64,000 bases of DNA from Domibacillus sp. DTU_2020_1001157_1_SI_ALB_TIR_016 (GCF_032341995.1 NZ_CP135439.1:1240001-1304000); one strand, 5' to 3'. Numbered from the stretch's first letter, positions 27,258 through 38,884 are shown. Notes: generated from the sequence alone by a model not told the origin. Program-made: numbers and translations.

Positions 27258-28253
27258 ATGGTTGTAGGAAATACCGTTCTTTTAATTGCTGTTGTGATTG
27301 GAGTCATTATTTTACTCAGTATTTTATTAACACTTGTGCCGGTCGCGCTTTGGATTTCTGCCCTGGCAGCCGGTGTGAAAATTAGTATCTTTACATTGGT
27401 TGGTATGCGGCTGCGCCGGGTTATACCAAGCCGTGTTGTGAATCCGCTTATTAAAGCATCCAAAGCGGGCCTTGGCTTAACCATTAATCAGCTTGAGAGC
27501 CATTATTTAGCCGGGGGCAACGTTGACCGTGTGGTAAATGCGCTGATTGCCGCTCATCGTGCCAATATCGACCTGACGTTTGAACGGGCGGCTGCGATTG
27601 ACCTCGCTGGCCGTGACGTACTGGAAGCTGTTCAAATGAGTGTTAATCCGAAAGTGATTGAAACACCTTTTATTGCTGGGGTTGCCATGAATGGAATCGA
27701 AGTAAAAGCAAAAGCGCGTATTACAGTTCGGGCCAATATTGACCGCCTTGTCGGGGGAGCCGGGGAAGAAACCATTGTGGCCCGTGTAGGTGAAGGGATC
27801 GTTTCGACCATTGGTTCAAGCGATCATCATAAAAAAGTGCTGGAAAACCCGGATATGATTTCACAGACGGTGTTAAATAAAGGGCTGGATTCCGGCACTG
27901 CATTTGAAATTTTGTCTATTGATATCGCAGATGTGGATATCGGCAAAAATATCGGTGCCGAACTGCAGACAGAACAGGCAGAAGCCGATAAAAATATTGC
28001 TCAGGCAAAAGCAGAAGAACGCCGTGCAATGGCGGTAGCGAAAGAGCAGGAAATGAAAGCGCGCGTAGAAGAAATGCGGGCAAAAGTTGTAGAAGCAGAG
28101 GCAGATGTACCCCGTGCGATGGGAGAAGCATTGCGTGCCGGTAATATTGGCGTGATGGACTATTTAAATATCCAAAATCTTTCTGCGGACACAGATATGC
28201 GTGATGCAATCAGCGGTCTTGGAGAAAAGAAAAAAGATCATAATCAGGATTAA
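27258..28253 (+). CDS. floA: Flotillin-like protein FloA
   Basis: A membrane microdomain scaffold, 331 aa. A hydrophobic N-terminal hairpin (about 5-45, [20 protein letters not shown]) anchors it; the PHB/SPFH core follows, then a long Ala/Glu-rich coiled coil (about 225-295, [20 protein letters not shown]). AAAGGAGGAAG lies before ATG. It is 15 bases from nfeD, so both are on one mRNA; the pair affects membrane fluidity and protein complexes in B. subtilis. Confidence 0.96.
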   Translation: MVVGNTVLLIAVVIGVIILLSILLTLVPVALWISALAAGVKISIFTLVGMRLRRVIPSRVVNPLIKASKAGLGLTINQLESHYLAGGNVDRVVNALIAAHRANIDLTFERAAAIDLAGRDVLEAVQMSVNPKVIETPFIAGVAMNGIEVKAKARITVRANIDRLVGGAGEETIVARVGEGIVSTIGSSDHHKKVLENPDMISQTVLNKGLDSGTAFEILSIDIADVDIGKNIGAELQTEQAEADKNIAQAKAEERRAMAVAKEQEMKARVEEMRAKVVEAEADVPRAMGEALRAGNIGVMDYLNIQNLSADTDMRDAISGLGEKKKDHNQD

Positions 28254-28278
28254 TCCAATGTAAAAGGGGGTCATCGCA

Positions 28279-28632
28279 ATAGAAGCACTTATTATTGCCG
28301 TTATTGCCGGTTTGATCTCAATGCTTTTTAATAAAAAAGAAAAGCAGGAAACGCCTAAACGCAATAAACAAAAAGTAGAAAGAAAAATAAAAGATACAGC
28401 GGCCTCGCTTGAGGAACAAGGCAAGAAAATGATGCCTATTGAAGAAAAAGAGCAGCCACGCGTACAAAAAGAAGGCAAAGCAGAAGAAAGAACACCCCGC
28501 CCCGCTCCAAAACATCGAACAAAAAAACAAGAGCCGATCTCGGTCATTGATACATGGACGGGAGAAGACATGATAAAAGGGATTATCTTGTCTGAAGTTC
28601 TTGGTCCGCCAAAGTCGAAGCGTAAAAAGTGA
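28279..28632 (+). CDS. YqfB-like small membrane-anchored protein, apparent ATA start
   Basis: This small gene sits between floA and yqfC, the slot of B. subtilis yqfB. The frame is open from an ATA codon at 28279, placed eight bases after GGGGG (28266-28270). Reading from there gives an N-terminal hydrophobic segment EALIIAVIAGLISMLF, then a highly charged Lys/Glu-rich tail and a conserved-looking end TWTGEDMIKGIILSEVLGPP (117 aa). The nearest ordinary start is TTG 28312 (106 aa), which has no nearby ribosome binding site and loses the anchor. Function unknown. Confidence 0.7.
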   Translation: MEALIIAVIAGLISMLFNKKEKQETPKRNKQKVERKIKDTAASLEEQGKKMMPIEEKEQPRVQKEGKAEERTPRPAPKHRTKKQEPISVIDTWTGEDMIKGIILSEVLGPPKSKRKK

Positions 28633-28637
28633 TGAGT

Positions 28638-28676
28638 GCCCCTTTTTTTTCATAGATATATGAAAAAGAAAGGGGC
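28638..28676 (+). promoter_or_regulatory. Hairpin masking the yqfC ribosome binding site
   Basis: The arm at 28638-28654 (GCCCCTTTTTTTTCATA) pairs with 28659-28676, loop gata, one bulged A at 28671. The right arm contains AAAGGGGC, the yqfC ribosome binding site. It may end floA transcription or block translation of read-through mRNA. Confidence 0.7.
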
Positions 28677-28683
28677 GCTTTTA

Positions 28684-28950
28684 ATGAAATGGATGGGGAA
28701 AATGGCCGGACTGCCGGAAGATGCTATCGGCCGCATTCCGAGAGTAGTGGTCATTGGCATGAATAAAGTAGCGGTTTACAATGCCGAAAAGCTTGAGCAA
28801 TTTACTGACCGGACTGTGCGCATCCAGCTGTCGGATGCTGTGCTTGAAATACAGGGGAAATCACTTGAGGTCCTGGAACTCATGCCCTCTGAAGTGGTCA
28901 TTGAAGGAACCATGACAAGCGTTTGCTTAAAGGAAAAACGATTTGGCTGA
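28684..28950 (+). CDS. yqfC: Sporulation protein YqfC
   Basis: An 88-aa protein of the YabP/YqfC family, made in the mother cell under sigma-E in B. subtilis and needed for full sporulation. It shows the family strand pattern AGLPEDAIGRIPRVVVIGMNKVAVYN and LEVLELMPSEVVIEGTM. ATG 28684 follows AAAGGGGCG, which lies in a stable hairpin with sequence upstream. It overlaps yqfD by eight bases, so the two are probably co-translated. Confidence 0.93.
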   Translation: MKWMGKMAGLPEDAIGRIPRVVVIGMNKVAVYNAEKLEQFTDRTVRIQLSDAVLEIQGKSLEVLELMPSEVVIEGTMTSVCLKEKRFG

Positions 28951-30070
28951 CTTTTTTGTAAAAGGCGCTGTAACCGTGCTGGTCAGAGGAGAAGAGGCCC
29001 CTTTATTTCCTGGCAGACTGCACCAGCGCGGCGTCACCTTAAAAAACATTCAGTACAGCCGCCAAAATGAAGTTCAATTCACCCTGTGCCTTAAAGACAT
29101 AAGCAAGCTTCGGCAGGAAGCAAGACGCTTTTCAGGCACCGTTCGGTTCAAGGAACGGACTGGCCTTCCTTTTTTGAAAAAGCGTGTCATCCGCTATGCG
29201 CCATTTCTCATTGCCAGCCTTTGCTTTTTTCTAGTGATGGTTTTGCTGTCTGCGATGATTATTCGAATCGATATACAGGGGGCGAATGACGAACTGGAAA
29301 GAGACGTTCGGGCTTTTTTGAAAAAAGAAGGAATCCGTGAAGGAGCGATTCGCCTGAACGATGTAGATACCGAAGCGATATCCAGGCGTGCCGTGCAGGA
29401 TATACCCGGTGTAGTGCGTTTTTTAATTCAAAAAAAAGGAGTCGTGTATGTAGTGGATGTTTCCTCGGAACATCCGCCTCCGCGCGATACGGCTAAAACA
29501 CGGCATGTAAGGGCTGTAAAATCGGGTGTTATTCAGGATATGTTTATTAAGTACGGTGTGTCGGAAGTGCAGCGCGGTGATTTTGTAGAAGCAGGAGACC
29601 GGCTGATTAAGGGGACGAAAAAAAAGCCGGCTTCCGGGACCGTTACGGCAGAAACATGGTATAAAGCAACCGTTACGCTTGGAGGCGGCGCATTAAAAAC
29701 GAGAAATGGGGAAAATAGAAAACATATCTTCTTTTCAATTGGCGAAAAAGAGTATGCCTTATGGAAGCCCTCGTCTTTGAAAGGGTCTGTTCAGAGGGAG
29801 GAAAACCGCTATTCTTTTCACTTTTTTTCTTATCAGCTTCCTTTTTCTGTGCGGACTGAAACAGAGTATGCATTAAAGCCGGCTGGAACAGTGGAAACGG
29901 AAGCGGAACAAGAAGAAAGAGCCGTTCAGGCAGCGAAAGCGACATTGATGGCTAAACTTCCTAAAGAAGCAGAAGTGGTAGGCGAAAACGTTTTACAGAA
30001 GCGGTCTGAAAGTGGTAAAGTAAAGGTGATTATACACTTCCAAGTACTTGAAAATATTGCAATTAACTAA
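28943..30070 (+). CDS. yqfD: Sporulation protein YqfD
   Basis: A 375-aa membrane protein of the sporulation YqfD family. The N-terminal domain (about 1-80) contains FPGRLHQRGVTLKNI; a single membrane helix is near 88-110 (FLIASLCFFLVMVLLSAMII); the rest is predicted outside. The start is TTG 28943 inside the end of yqfC, with AAAGGA about eight bases upstream. Its partner and activity are unknown; the yqfC-yqfD pairing is conserved among spore formers. Confidence 0.93.
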   Translation: MADFFVKGAVTVLVRGEEAPLFPGRLHQRGVTLKNIQYSRQNEVQFTLCLKDISKLRQEARRFSGTVRFKERTGLPFLKKRVIRYAPFLIASLCFFLVMVLLSAMIIRIDIQGANDELERDVRAFLKKEGIREGAIRLNDVDTEAISRRAVQDIPGVVRFLIQKKGVVYVVDVSSEHPPPRDTAKTRHVRAVKSGVIQDMFIKYGVSEVQRGDFVEAGDRLIKGTKKKPASGTVTAETWYKATVTLGGGALKTRNGENRKHIFFSIGEKEYALWKPSSLKGSVQREENRYSFHFFSYQLPFSVRTETEYALKPAGTVETEAEQEERAVQAAKATLMAKLPKEAEVVGENVLQKRSESGKVKVIIHFQVLENIAIN

Positions 30071-30095
30071 CGTGTCAGCTAAGGAGAATGATTGA

Positions 30096-31085
30096 ATGCA
30101 GGAAGAATTGAAGTCAGCAGCCGTCGCTCTCGGCGACCAAAACGAAGCCGTCCTATTATTCGGCGTTTCTGATCGTCATTTAACGATCATGGAAGAAGAA
30201 TTCCACGTATCAATGGTAACACGGGGAGAAGCGGTTCATTTATCTGGAACTGCGGAAAACGTTGAAAAAGCACGGATAGTGGTGGAGCAGCTGCTTGCTG
30301 TCATTCGCAAGCAAATCAATATAAGTGAACGCGATGTCATTAATGCTGTTCAAATGGCTAAAAATGGCACAATTGAATATTTAGATGAACTGTATGAAGA
30401 AGAAATCACAAAGAATGCGAAAGGAAAGTCTATTCGCATTAAAACGCTGGGCCAGCGGGATTACATCGAAGCCATTCGCAGCAGGGACATTGTTTTTGGC
30501 ATCGGGCCCGCTGGAACCGGTAAAACATACCTTGCCGTTGTAATGGCTGTGCGTGCATTGAAAAACAGCCAGGTGAAACGAATTATTTTAACACGCCCGG
30601 CCGTTGAGGCAGGCGAAAGCCTTGGCTTTCTGCCAGGAGACTTAAAGGAAAAAGTCGATCCGTACCTGCGTCCGTTATATGATGCGCTTCATGATGTTCT
30701 TGGTGCAGAACATACCGAGCGTATGATTGAACGGGGAACGATCGAAGTGGCGCCGCTTGCTTATATGCGGGGCCGTACGCTTGATGATGCTTTTGTTATT
30801 TTAGATGAAGCGCAAAATACAACGAATGCACAAATGAAGATGTTTTTAACGCGTCTCGGTTTCGGCTCTAAAATGGTTATCACAGGTGACCGCACACAAA
30901 TTGACCTGCCAAAAGGCGCTGCTTCAGGTCTTGTGTCAGCAGAACAGGTGCTTGGAAACACTTCTGGCATTTCGTTTATTCATTTAACAGGGACGGATGT
31001 TGTGCGTCATCCACTTGTGGCAAAAGTCATTACAGCATATGAAAAAGCGGAAAAAGGAGATGGCCAGCATGGCACTCGTCGTTGA
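30096..31085 (+). CDS. phoH: PhoH-like ATPase (YbeZ type)
   Basis: A P-loop ATPase of 329 aa, functionally linked to the endoribonuclease YbeY in rRNA processing. A KH-like N-terminal part is followed by the Walker [13 protein letters not shown] (about 137-148) and Walker [11 protein letters not shown] (about 235-244). It overlaps ybeY by 17 bases. In B. subtilis the c-di-AMP phosphodiesterase gene pgpH lies between these two; here it is missing. Confidence 0.95.
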   Translation: MQEELKSAAVALGDQNEAVLLFGVSDRHLTIMEEEFHVSMVTRGEAVHLSGTAENVEKARIVVEQLLAVIRKQINISERDVINAVQMAKNGTIEYLDELYEEEITKNAKGKSIRIKTLGQRDYIEAIRSRDIVFGIGPAGTGKTYLAVVMAVRALKNSQVKRIILTRPAVEAGESLGFLPGDLKEKVDPYLRPLYDALHDVLGAEHTERMIERGTIEVAPLAYMRGRTLDDAFVILDEAQNTTNAQMKMFLTRLGFGSKMVITGDRTQIDLPKGAASGLVSAEQVLGNTSGISFIHLTGTDVVRHPLVAKVITAYEKAEKGDGQHGTRR

Positions 31086-31539
31086 TTTTTTGGACGAAAC
31101 GAACAAGCTTGAAGAAGGAGTAGAAAAGCTTGCTGAAGAACTGCTTCAGCTGGCAGCTGAGAAAGAAGCTGTGCCAGACGGCAGTGAAGTTTCTGTCACG
31201 TTTGTAACGAACGAGCGGATTCAGGAAATTAACCGGGATTATCGGGACAAGGATGCCCCGACTGACGTGATTTCATTTGCTCTTGAAGAAATGGGCGAAG
31301 ATGAAGTGACGATCACTGGAACAGATATGCCCCGTATATTAGGCGATATCATTATTTCCATTGACCGGGCAAAGGAGCAGGCGGAAGAATACGGCCACTC
31401 CTTTGAACGGGAGCTTGGCTTTTTAACGGTCCACGGGTTTTTGCATCTTCTTGGGTATGACCATATGAATGAACAAGACGAAAAAGAGATGATCAGCCGC
31501 CAAAAAGATATTTTGGATGCGTATGGACTTGAAAGATAA
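31069..31539 (+). CDS. ybeY: Endoribonuclease YbeY
   Basis: A zinc-dependent RNase for 16S rRNA maturation and quality control; 156 aa. The zinc motif [11 protein letters not shown] (about 121-131) carries all three histidines. ATG 31069 follows AAAAAGGAGA with good spacing; ATG 31060 overlaps that site, and codons further upstream read inside phoH. It overlaps phoH upstream and dgkA downstream. Confidence 0.96.
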   Translation: MALVVDFLDETNKLEEGVEKLAEELLQLAAEKEAVPDGSEVSVTFVTNERIQEINRDYRDKDAPTDVISFALEEMGEDEVTITGTDMPRILGDIIISIDRAKEQAEEYGHSFERELGFLTVHGFLHLLGYDHMNEQDEKEMISRQKDILDAYGLER

Positions 31540-31894
31540 ACGGTCTTTTCACATAAAAAGACTTTTTTCTTCTTTCCGCTTCGCTGGAAATGGGCTGAAG
31601 CTCGCTTTGTCTGAACCGAATATGCGCGTGCATATTGCTGCAGGTATATTGATATCTGCAGCCGGTTTTATTTTTGAGCTTACCCGAACGGAATGGTGTG
31701 TAATGCTTTTAACGATAGCAGGTGTTATGTCACTTGAAATGGTGAATACAGCGATTGAAAAAACAGTGGATCTTGTCACGGAAGAATACAGGCCGCTCGC
31801 AAAAATGGCGAAAGACCTGGCAGCGGGAGCCGTTCTGCTTTTTGCTATTGCAGCGGTGATCATTGGCTGCCTTTTATTTATTCCGAAACTTTAA
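31523..31894 (+). CDS. dgkA: Undecaprenol / diacylglycerol kinase
   Basis: A small membrane kinase, 123 aa, of the DgkA family; Gram-positive members mainly phosphorylate undecaprenol. Three membrane helices and the active-site motif [16 protein letters not shown] (about 72-87) are present, with [15 protein letters not shown] near the start. ATG 31517 two codons earlier is also possible. It overlaps the end of ybeY by 17 bases. Confidence 0.93.
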   Translation: MDLKDKRSFHIKRLFSSFRFAGNGLKLALSEPNMRVHIAAGILISAAGFIFELTRTEWCVMLLTIAGVMSLEMVNTAIEKTVDLVTEEYRPLAKMAKDLAAGAVLLFAIAAVIIGCLLFIPKL

Positions 31895-31902
31895 TGAGGT
31901 GA

Positions 31903-33208
<1,306 letters not shown>

Positions 33209-33231
33209 GGGCTTGAGAAGGAGTGGGCAGC

Positions 33232-34005
33232 ATGCTTGAAAAGTGGGAAGGCATCGTGCTCCGGACCAATGATTATGGAGAAACGAATAAAATTGTCACC
33301 ATGCTGACACGTGAAAAAGGAAAAAGAGGGGCAGTGGCGCGGGGGGCCAAAAAAACAAACAGCCGGCTTTCCGGTGTTACCCAGCCGTTTACACATGGAC
33401 ATTTTCTTGTGCAGGGCGGCCGCGGGCTTGGCACCATGCAGCAGGGAGAAACGCTTGATTCCATGCGCCATATTCGGGAAGACTTGCTAAAAACAGCTTA
33501 TGCGGCCTACATTGTTGAGATGACTGACCGAACGACCGAGGATGGTGAAGGGGGCGCACCGCTGTTTGAGCTCGTTCGTAAAAGTCTGGTGTACATCAAC
33601 GAAGGGATGGACCCGGCTATTGTGACCAATATTTTCGAAATGAAAATGCTGGCTCACGTCGGGCTCCGGCCTGAGCTTTCTTCCTGTGCCGTATGCGGTA
33701 AAACAGAAGGGCGTTTTGGCTTCTCTATTCGGGAAAACGGCTTAATCTGCCACCGCTGTTTTGACAAAGATCCTTACTATCTTCCGCTTACCCCAGCCGC
33801 GATCCGCCTGCTGAGGCTTTTTTACTTTTTCGACCTGGACCGCCTTGGCTCTATTGATGTGAAGGAATCAACGAAAAAAGAGCTGCGATCGGCTATTTCC
33901 ATGTATTATGACGAGTATGCCGGCTTGTTTTTAAAATCGCGCCGGTTCTTGGAACAAATGGAACGGTTTGAAAATGTCTTTAAAAAAGATGAGGCGGATG
34001 ATTGA
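33232..34005 (+). CDS. recO: DNA repair protein RecO
   Basis: A recombination mediator that loads RecA with RecR; 257 aa. An N-terminal OB fold (LEKWEGIVLRTNDYGETNKIV) is followed by a helical domain and a four-cysteine zinc module CAVC...CHRC (about 150-175). ATG 33232 follows AAGGAGTGGG; GTG 33223 overlaps that site. A TTGACA hexamer overlaps its stop codon. Confidence 0.96.
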   Translation: MLEKWEGIVLRTNDYGETNKIVTMLTREKGKRGAVARGAKKTNSRLSGVTQPFTHGHFLVQGGRGLGTMQQGETLDSMRHIREDLLKTAYAAYIVEMTDRTTEDGEGGAPLFELVRKSLVYINEGMDPAIVTNIFEMKMLAHVGLRPELSSCAVCGKTEGRFGFSIRENGLICHRCFDKDPYYLPLTPAAIRLLRLFYFFDLDRLGSIDVKESTKKELRSAISMYYDEYAGLFLKSRRFLEQMERFENVFKKDEADD

Positions 34006-34030
34006 CAAAAAGATCGTTATGCATTACCGT
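34002..34030 (+). promoter_or_regulatory. Possible promoter of the glyQS T-box transcript
   Basis: A perfect TTGACA (34002-34007) overlaps the recO stop. The -10 at the 17-bp position is TACCGT (34025-34030), a poor match. The T-box begins about 25 bases on. Confidence 0.4.
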
Positions 34031-34055
34031 TTAATAGACAAAAGCAAATAATCAA

Positions 34056-34256
34056 GTGCAGTGAAGGAAACAAGTAAGCGTGATTTTTCTTTTCAAGCGA
34101 GCCTGGGGCGGTGCGAGCCAGGTAAAGAAACAGGCTGAAGAGGCACTCTGGAGCACGTTTTAAAGAAAGCGGCCATTTGGCAAATAGGGTGGAACCGCGG
34201 GCAAAAGCCCGTCCCTATGTACACAATTTTGTGCTACATAGGGACGGGCTTTTTGT
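34056..34256 (+). promoter_or_regulatory. Glycine-specific T-box riboswitch of glyQS
   Basis: The conserved T-box AGGGTGGAACCGCGG is at 34186-34200; its TGGA (34190-34193) can pair with UCCA of tRNA-Gly. The likely specifier codon is GGC (34142-34144) in the internal loop on the 3' side of stem I. The terminator arms are 34207-34221 and 34235-34249, a 15-bp stem followed by five T. Uncharged tRNA-Gly binding favours the antiterminator and switches on glyQ-glyS. It is a compact form without long stem II, like the Geobacillus glyQ leader. The 98 bases from the terminator to glyQ show no further feature. Confidence 0.96.
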
Positions 34257-34353
34257 TGTTAAAATAACTTTTTTCTTTAAATGATTTTCCAGCTTTCGAT
34301 ACGATCAGGTCGAGAGACGTCCTGCGCTTTATTAATAAAAAGGAGGAAGTAAA

Positions 34354-35244
34354 GTGAATATTCAAGAGATGATTTTAACGCTCCAGAAGCATTGGTCAGA
34401 TCAAGGCTGCATTTTAATGCAGGCGTACGATGTGGAAAAAGGAGCAGGTACGATGAGCCCTTATACATTTTTGCGGGCTATTGGGCCAGAGCCGTGGAAT
34501 GTAGCTTATGTGGAGCCGTCCCGCCGTCCGGCAGATGGCCGTTATGGAGACAATCCAAACCGTTTGTATCAGCACCATCAGTTTCAAGTTATTATGAAGC
34601 CGTCTCCAGACAATATTCAGGAATTGTATTTGGATTCATTAAAAGCGCTTGGTATTGATCCGCTTGAACATGATATCCGTTTTGTAGAAGATAACTGGGA
34701 AAACCCGTCGCTTGGCTGCGCTGGCCTTGGCTGGGAAGTATGGCTTGATGGAATGGAAATCACTCAATTTACGTATTTCCAGCAGGTTGGAGGACTTGAG
34801 TGCAAGCCGGTGTCCGTTGAAATTACGTATGGTATTGAACGTCTGGCTTCTTATATTCAAGACAAAGAAAATGTTTTTGAACTGGAATGGACAAACGGAT
34901 TTACCGTGCACGACATTTTTTACCAGCCGGAATTTGAGCATTCAAAATATACATTTGAAACGTCTGATCCAGATATGCTCTTTAACTTGTTCAGCGTATA
35001 CGAAAAAGAAGCGAAACGCCAAATGGACGAGGGACTTGTTCATCCGGCATACGATTATGTGTTGAAATGTTCGCACGTTTTTAACGTACTTGATGCCCGG
35101 GGAGCCATTTCGGTTACGGAACGGACAGCTTACATTGGACGGATGCGGAATCTTGCCCGTCAAGTAGCAAAAACATTTTATGAAGAGCGGGAAAAATTAG
35201 GCTTCCCGATTTTAAACCGGAAAGGGGACGCGGCTCATGAGTAA
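34354..35244 (+). CDS. glyQ: Glycyl-tRNA synthetase alpha subunit
   Basis: The catalytic alpha subunit of the tetrameric bacterial enzyme; 296 aa. It starts [37 protein letters not shown] and [13 protein letters not shown] contain the class II core, and [12 protein letters not shown] is conserved. The start is GTG, five bases after AGGAGG. It overlaps glyS by eight bases. Expression is controlled by the T-box upstream. Confidence 0.98.
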   Translation: MNIQEMILTLQKHWSDQGCILMQAYDVEKGAGTMSPYTFLRAIGPEPWNVAYVEPSRRPADGRYGDNPNRLYQHHQFQVIMKPSPDNIQELYLDSLKALGIDPLEHDIRFVEDNWENPSLGCAGLGWEVWLDGMEITQFTYFQQVGGLECKPVSVEITYGIERLASYIQDKENVFELEWTNGFTVHDIFYQPEFEHSKYTFETSDPDMLFNLFSVYEKEAKRQMDEGLVHPAYDYVLKCSHVFNVLDARGAISVTERTAYIGRMRNLARQVAKTFYEEREKLGFPILNRKGDAAHE

Positions 35245-37303
35245 AGATCTTTTATTGGAAATCGGCCTGGAGGAAATGCCGGCCCGTTTTGTAACGCAGT
35301 CCATGAAGCAGCTGGGCGATAAAACAGCCGCTTTTTTAACAGAGCTAAACATCAGCTTTGGAGATGTTCAAACATACTCGACGCCAAGACGTCTTGCTGT
35401 CCTTGTGAAAAATGTCTCGGAAGCACAGGAAGATATTAATGAAGAAGCGAAAGGCCCGGCTAAAAAAATTGCGCAGACAGAAGATGGCGAATGGTCAAAA
35501 GCGGCTATCGGCTTTGCAAAAGGCCAGGGTATGACAGCAGATGATATTTACTTTAAAGAAATAAAGGGTGTTGAATACGCGCATGTTAAAAAGTTCGTCA
35601 AAGGACAGGAAACAGCCGCGCTTCTTTCAGGACTTGAAGATGTTGTGCTTTCTTTAACATTCGGCAAAAACATGCGGTGGGGCTCCAATGACATTCGCTA
35701 CGTGCGTCCGATTAAATGGGTAGCAGCCCTGTTTGGACAGAACGTCATTTCATTCAAGGTAGCAAATGTTGAAGCCGGAAATCAAACGGCGGGGCACCGG
35801 TTCCTGGGCACGTCAGCCCTTATTTCAGAGCCAGCAGCATATGTGGATACGTTAAAAGGCGAATTTGTCGTTGCAGATCCTGATGAACGCCGCAGCATGA
35901 TCCTGGCCCAATTAAAAGAGCTGGAAAATCAAAATAACTGGTCCATTCCTGTAGATGAATCGCTTTTAGAGGAAGTGAATAACCTCGTCGAATATCCTAC
36001 GGCGCTTTCCGGTTCATTCAATGAAGCGTTTCTGGATCTGCCGGAAGAAGTGCTGATTACGTCTATGAAAGAGCACCAGCGTTACTTCCCGGTTAAAGAT
36101 GCAGACGGTACGCTGCTGCCTCATTTTATTACCGTCCGCAACGGCAATACTCATGCGATTGAGAAAGTCGCACGCGGCAACGAGAAAGTATTGCGTGCCC
36201 GTTTAGCAGATGCCGACTTCTTTTACAAAGAAGATCAGAAAACACCGATTGCAGATTCTCTTCAAAAGCTGGAAAGAATTGTGTATCACGAAAAAATTGG
36301 CACACTGTCAGAAAAAGTGTCCCGAATTCGCCGTATTACAGCAAGTCTCGCCCAGTTAATCGATGCAACAGACGAAGTAAAAGCGTTGGCAGACCGCGCA
36401 GCAGAAATTTGCAAGTTTGACCTTGTCACACAAATGGTGTATGAATTTCCAGAGCTGCAAGGCGTGATGGGTGAAAAATATGCCCGTCAAAAAGGTGAAA
36501 AAGAAGAAGTAGCTGTGGCGGTTAATGAGCACTATATGCCGCGTTCAGCAGATGATGCCGTTCCAGCAACGAAAACAGGCGCCCTTGTCAGTATCGCAGA
36601 TAAGCTTGATACAATTACGGCCTGCTTCGCAGTTGGAATTATCCCGACCGGCTCTCAAGATCCGTACGCCCTCCGCCGTCAGGCAGCAGGTATTGTACAG
36701 ACGATGCTGGAGCAGAACTGGAATGTACCGCTTGAAGACGTGATTGCTGCTGCGATTAAAGAAGTGCTTGCAGACCATGTGGGCGATAAAACAGCCGAAA
36801 CGCTTCAAGAGGAAATCAGCTCTTTCTTCTCGCTTCGTGTAAAGCATATTCTTCAGGAAAAAGGCATTCGATATGACATTATTGATGCTGTTTTAACAAA
36901 AGCAGGAACGCTGAAGAACATGGAAGAAACAGCTGCGGTGTTAATGGCCCATAAAGAAGATGATGATTTCAAAGAAACGATGGAAGCGCTGAGCCGTATT
37001 GTGAATATTTCAAGAAAAGCAGCCGGTGAACACACGGTAAATCCATCATTGTTTAAAAACGACCAGGAAGCAGCATTGTATAAAGGATATGAGACGTTAC
37101 AAAGTGAATGGAATCAGACGGCATCAGCGAAAGCCCGTTACAGCCTTCTTGCTTCCTTAAAGCCGGCTATTAAAGATTATTTTGATCACACAATGGTCAT
37201 GGCAGAAGACGAGGCACTTAAACAAAACCGCTTAGCGATGATGACGCATCTGGCCCGCTTTATTCTTGACTTCGCAGAAGTGCCGGCTGTTCTTGTAAAA
37301 TAA
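35237..37303 (+). CDS. glyS: Glycyl-tRNA synthetase beta subunit
   Basis: The tRNA-binding beta subunit, 688 aa, near the family's usual length. It begins [27 protein letters not shown] and the HD-like region ([20 protein letters not shown]) are conserved, with the anticodon-binding domain at the C-terminus. It is translationally coupled to glyQ. Confidence 0.98.
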   Translation: MSKDLLLEIGLEEMPARFVTQSMKQLGDKTAAFLTELNISFGDVQTYSTPRRLAVLVKNVSEAQEDINEEAKGPAKKIAQTEDGEWSKAAIGFAKGQGMTADDIYFKEIKGVEYAHVKKFVKGQETAALLSGLEDVVLSLTFGKNMRWGSNDIRYVRPIKWVAALFGQNVISFKVANVEAGNQTAGHRFLGTSALISEPAAYVDTLKGEFVVADPDERRSMILAQLKELENQNNWSIPVDESLLEEVNNLVEYPTALSGSFNEAFLDLPEEVLITSMKEHQRYFPVKDADGTLLPHFITVRNGNTHAIEKVARGNEKVLRARLADADFFYKEDQKTPIADSLQKLERIVYHEKIGTLSEKVSRIRRITASLAQLIDATDEVKALADRAAEICKFDLVTQMVYEFPELQGVMGEKYARQKGEKEEVAVAVNEHYMPRSADDAVPATKTGALVSIADKLDTITACFAVGIIPTGSQDPYALRRQAAGIVQTMLEQNWNVPLEDVIAAAIKEVLADHVGDKTAETLQEEISSFFSLRVKHILQEKGIRYDIIDAVLTKAGTLKNMEETAAVLMAHKEDDDFKETMEALSRIVNISRKAAGEHTVNPSLFKNDQEAALYKGYETLQSEWNQTASAKARYSLLASLKPAIKDYFDHTMVMAEDEALKQNRLAMMTHLARFILDFAEVPAVLVK

Positions 37304-37326
37304 ACCGGCCCATCCTGCGGTGCCCG

Positions 37327-37355
37327 CTGTTGAATCAGGAAAAATAAGTTATAAT
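37327..37355 (+). promoter_or_regulatory. Possible ccpN promoter
   Basis: A perfect TATAAT (37350-37355) has CTGTTG (37327-37332) 17 bp upstream. The -35 is weak. It lies about 50 bases before ccpN. Confidence 0.55.
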
Positions 37356-37403
37356 AAGAAGATGACATAAAACAACGGGATTTATATTGACGGGATGGTG
37401 AGG

Positions 37404-38030
37404 ATGATGGAACTAAATAAACGGCAGGAAAAAATTCTTGAAATTGTAAAAGAAAACGGTCCGATTACAGGAGAAAGTATAGCGGACCAGCTTAACCTGA
37501 CCCGTGCTACACTGCGTCCGGACCTGGCTATTTTAACAATGGCCGGGTTCTTGGATGCGCGTCCGCGTGTCGGTTATTTTTACACAGGAAAGTCCGGTCC
37601 GCAGCTTATGACAGAGAGTTTAATGAAACTGTATGTGCGCGACTTCCAAGCGGTGCCCATCGTGGTGAAGGAGCAGTCAACCGTCTATGATGCGATCGTT
37701 ACCATGTTTCTTGAGGACGTCGGCACCTTGTTTGTGGTGGATGAATCTTTTTGCTTATCAGGTGTCCTATCAAGAAAAGATTTGCTTCGAGCCAGTATCG
37801 GTAAGCAGGATTTAAACTCTCTTCCCGTCAATATTATTATGACGCGGATGCCTAATATTGCGGTTTGTAAGCGGGATGATTTGCTTCTGGATGTGGCAAA
37901 AACGCTGCTTGAGAAACAAATCGACTGTGTGCCTGTTGTGAAAAAAACTGACAAAGGGCAGGAAGTAACCGGCCGGGTCACCAAAACAACGATTACCCGG
38001 GCTCTTGTGTCCCTGACAGATGATCATTAA
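37404..38030 (+). CDS. ccpN: CcpN, catabolite repressor of gluconeogenic genes
   Basis: In B. subtilis CcpN represses gapB and pckA during growth on glucose. 208 aa: an N-terminal winged helix ([20 protein letters not shown], about 25-44) and two CBS domains (about 75-205) that bind adenine nucleotides. Several possible starts (37395, 37404, 37407) lie around GGGATGGTGAGG; 37404 or 37407 matches the family N-terminus. It is directly followed by ppsR. Confidence 0.94.
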   Translation: MMELNKRQEKILEIVKENGPITGESIADQLNLTRATLRPDLAILTMAGFLDARPRVGYFYTGKSGPQLMTESLMKLYVRDFQAVPIVVKEQSTVYDAIVTMFLEDVGTLFVVDESFCLSGVLSRKDLLRASIGKQDLNSLPVNIIMTRMPNIAVCKRDDLLLDVAKTLLEKQIDCVPVVKKTDKGQEVTGRVTKTTITRALVSLTDDH

Positions 38031-38050
38031 AAGAAAGGCGGCTACCATGC

Positions 38051-38863
38051 ATGACTGATCCGATCATTTATATTGTATCCGATTCCGTCGGTGAAACAGC
38101 AGAACTTGTCACAAAAGCAGCTTTAAGCCAGTTCAGCGGCCCTCACGCCGTCATTAAACGATTTCCTTACGTAGAGGACCCATCCCATATTGATGAGGTC
38201 ATTAACCTGGCCAGGGAAGATGGCGGGATTATTGTATACACGCTTGTAAAACCGGATATTCGTGCATACATGATTAAATCTGCGGATGTGAATAATATAG
38301 AGGTCATTGACTTAATCGGCCCGCTTATGGACCAGCTTGAATCAATGTACACTATGCAGCCATTATTCGAACCGGGGCTTGTACGGCGCCTGGATGAGGA
38401 TTATTTCAAAAAGGTGGATGCGATTGAATTTGCGGTAAAGTACGATGATGGACGTGATCCACGCGGATTGTTAAAAGCTGATATTATCTTAATCGGTGTA
38501 TCGCGCACATCCAAAACACCGCTTTCACAATTTTTAGCCCATAAACGGGTAAAAGTAGCAAATGTACCGATTGTACCGGAAGTAGACCCGCCGCAGGAAT
38601 TATTCACGATTCCAAAAGAAAAGTGCATCGGCTTGAAGATCAGTCCAGAAAAGCTGAATTCGATTCGTCGTGAGCGGCTGATTTCTTTAGGACTGGACGA
38701 CAGCGCCAGCTATGCGGATGTAGAACGTATAAAAAAAGAATTAACGTATTTCGAGGAGATTACGGCGAGAATTGGCTGCGACGTCATCGATGTAACCAAC
38801 AAAGCGGTGGAAGAAACAGCGAATATTATTATGAGCCTTTATCGAAGCCGAAAAAGTACATAA
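38051..38863 (+). CDS. ppsR: Pyruvate, phosphate dikinase regulatory protein (DUF299)
   Basis: A bifunctional ADP-dependent kinase and phosphorylase that regulates PPDK or PEP synthase; 270 aa; YqfL in B. subtilis. It begins [20 protein letters not shown]; the P-loop-like motif [17 protein letters not shown] (about 150-166) is the family signature. It is paired with ccpN, both being switches between glycolysis and gluconeogenesis. Ends in a terminator. Confidence 0.95.
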   Translation: MTDPIIYIVSDSVGETAELVTKAALSQFSGPHAVIKRFPYVEDPSHIDEVINLAREDGGIIVYTLVKPDIRAYMIKSADVNNIEVIDLIGPLMDQLESMYTMQPLFEPGLVRRLDEDYFKKVDAIEFAVKYDDGRDPRGLLKADIILIGVSRTSKTPLSQFLAHKRVKVANVPIVPEVDPPQELFTIPKEKCIGLKISPEKLNSIRRERLISLGLDDSASYADVERIKKELTYFEEITARIGCDVIDVTNKAVEETANIIMSLYRSRKST

Positions 38864-38884
38864 TCAGTCGATTATGTACTTTTC
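38852..38884 (+). terminator. Terminator after ppsR
   Basis: AAAAGTACATAATC pairs with GATTATGTACTTTT around agtc; the stop codon of ppsR is in the left arm. Its T-tract overlaps the -35 of the next promoter. Confidence 0.85.

Noticed and set aside
28254..28632. yqfB as a pseudogene or frameshift
   Set aside because: The frame is uncrossed from ATA to stop, has a strong ribosome binding site and normal composition; an unusual start is simpler.
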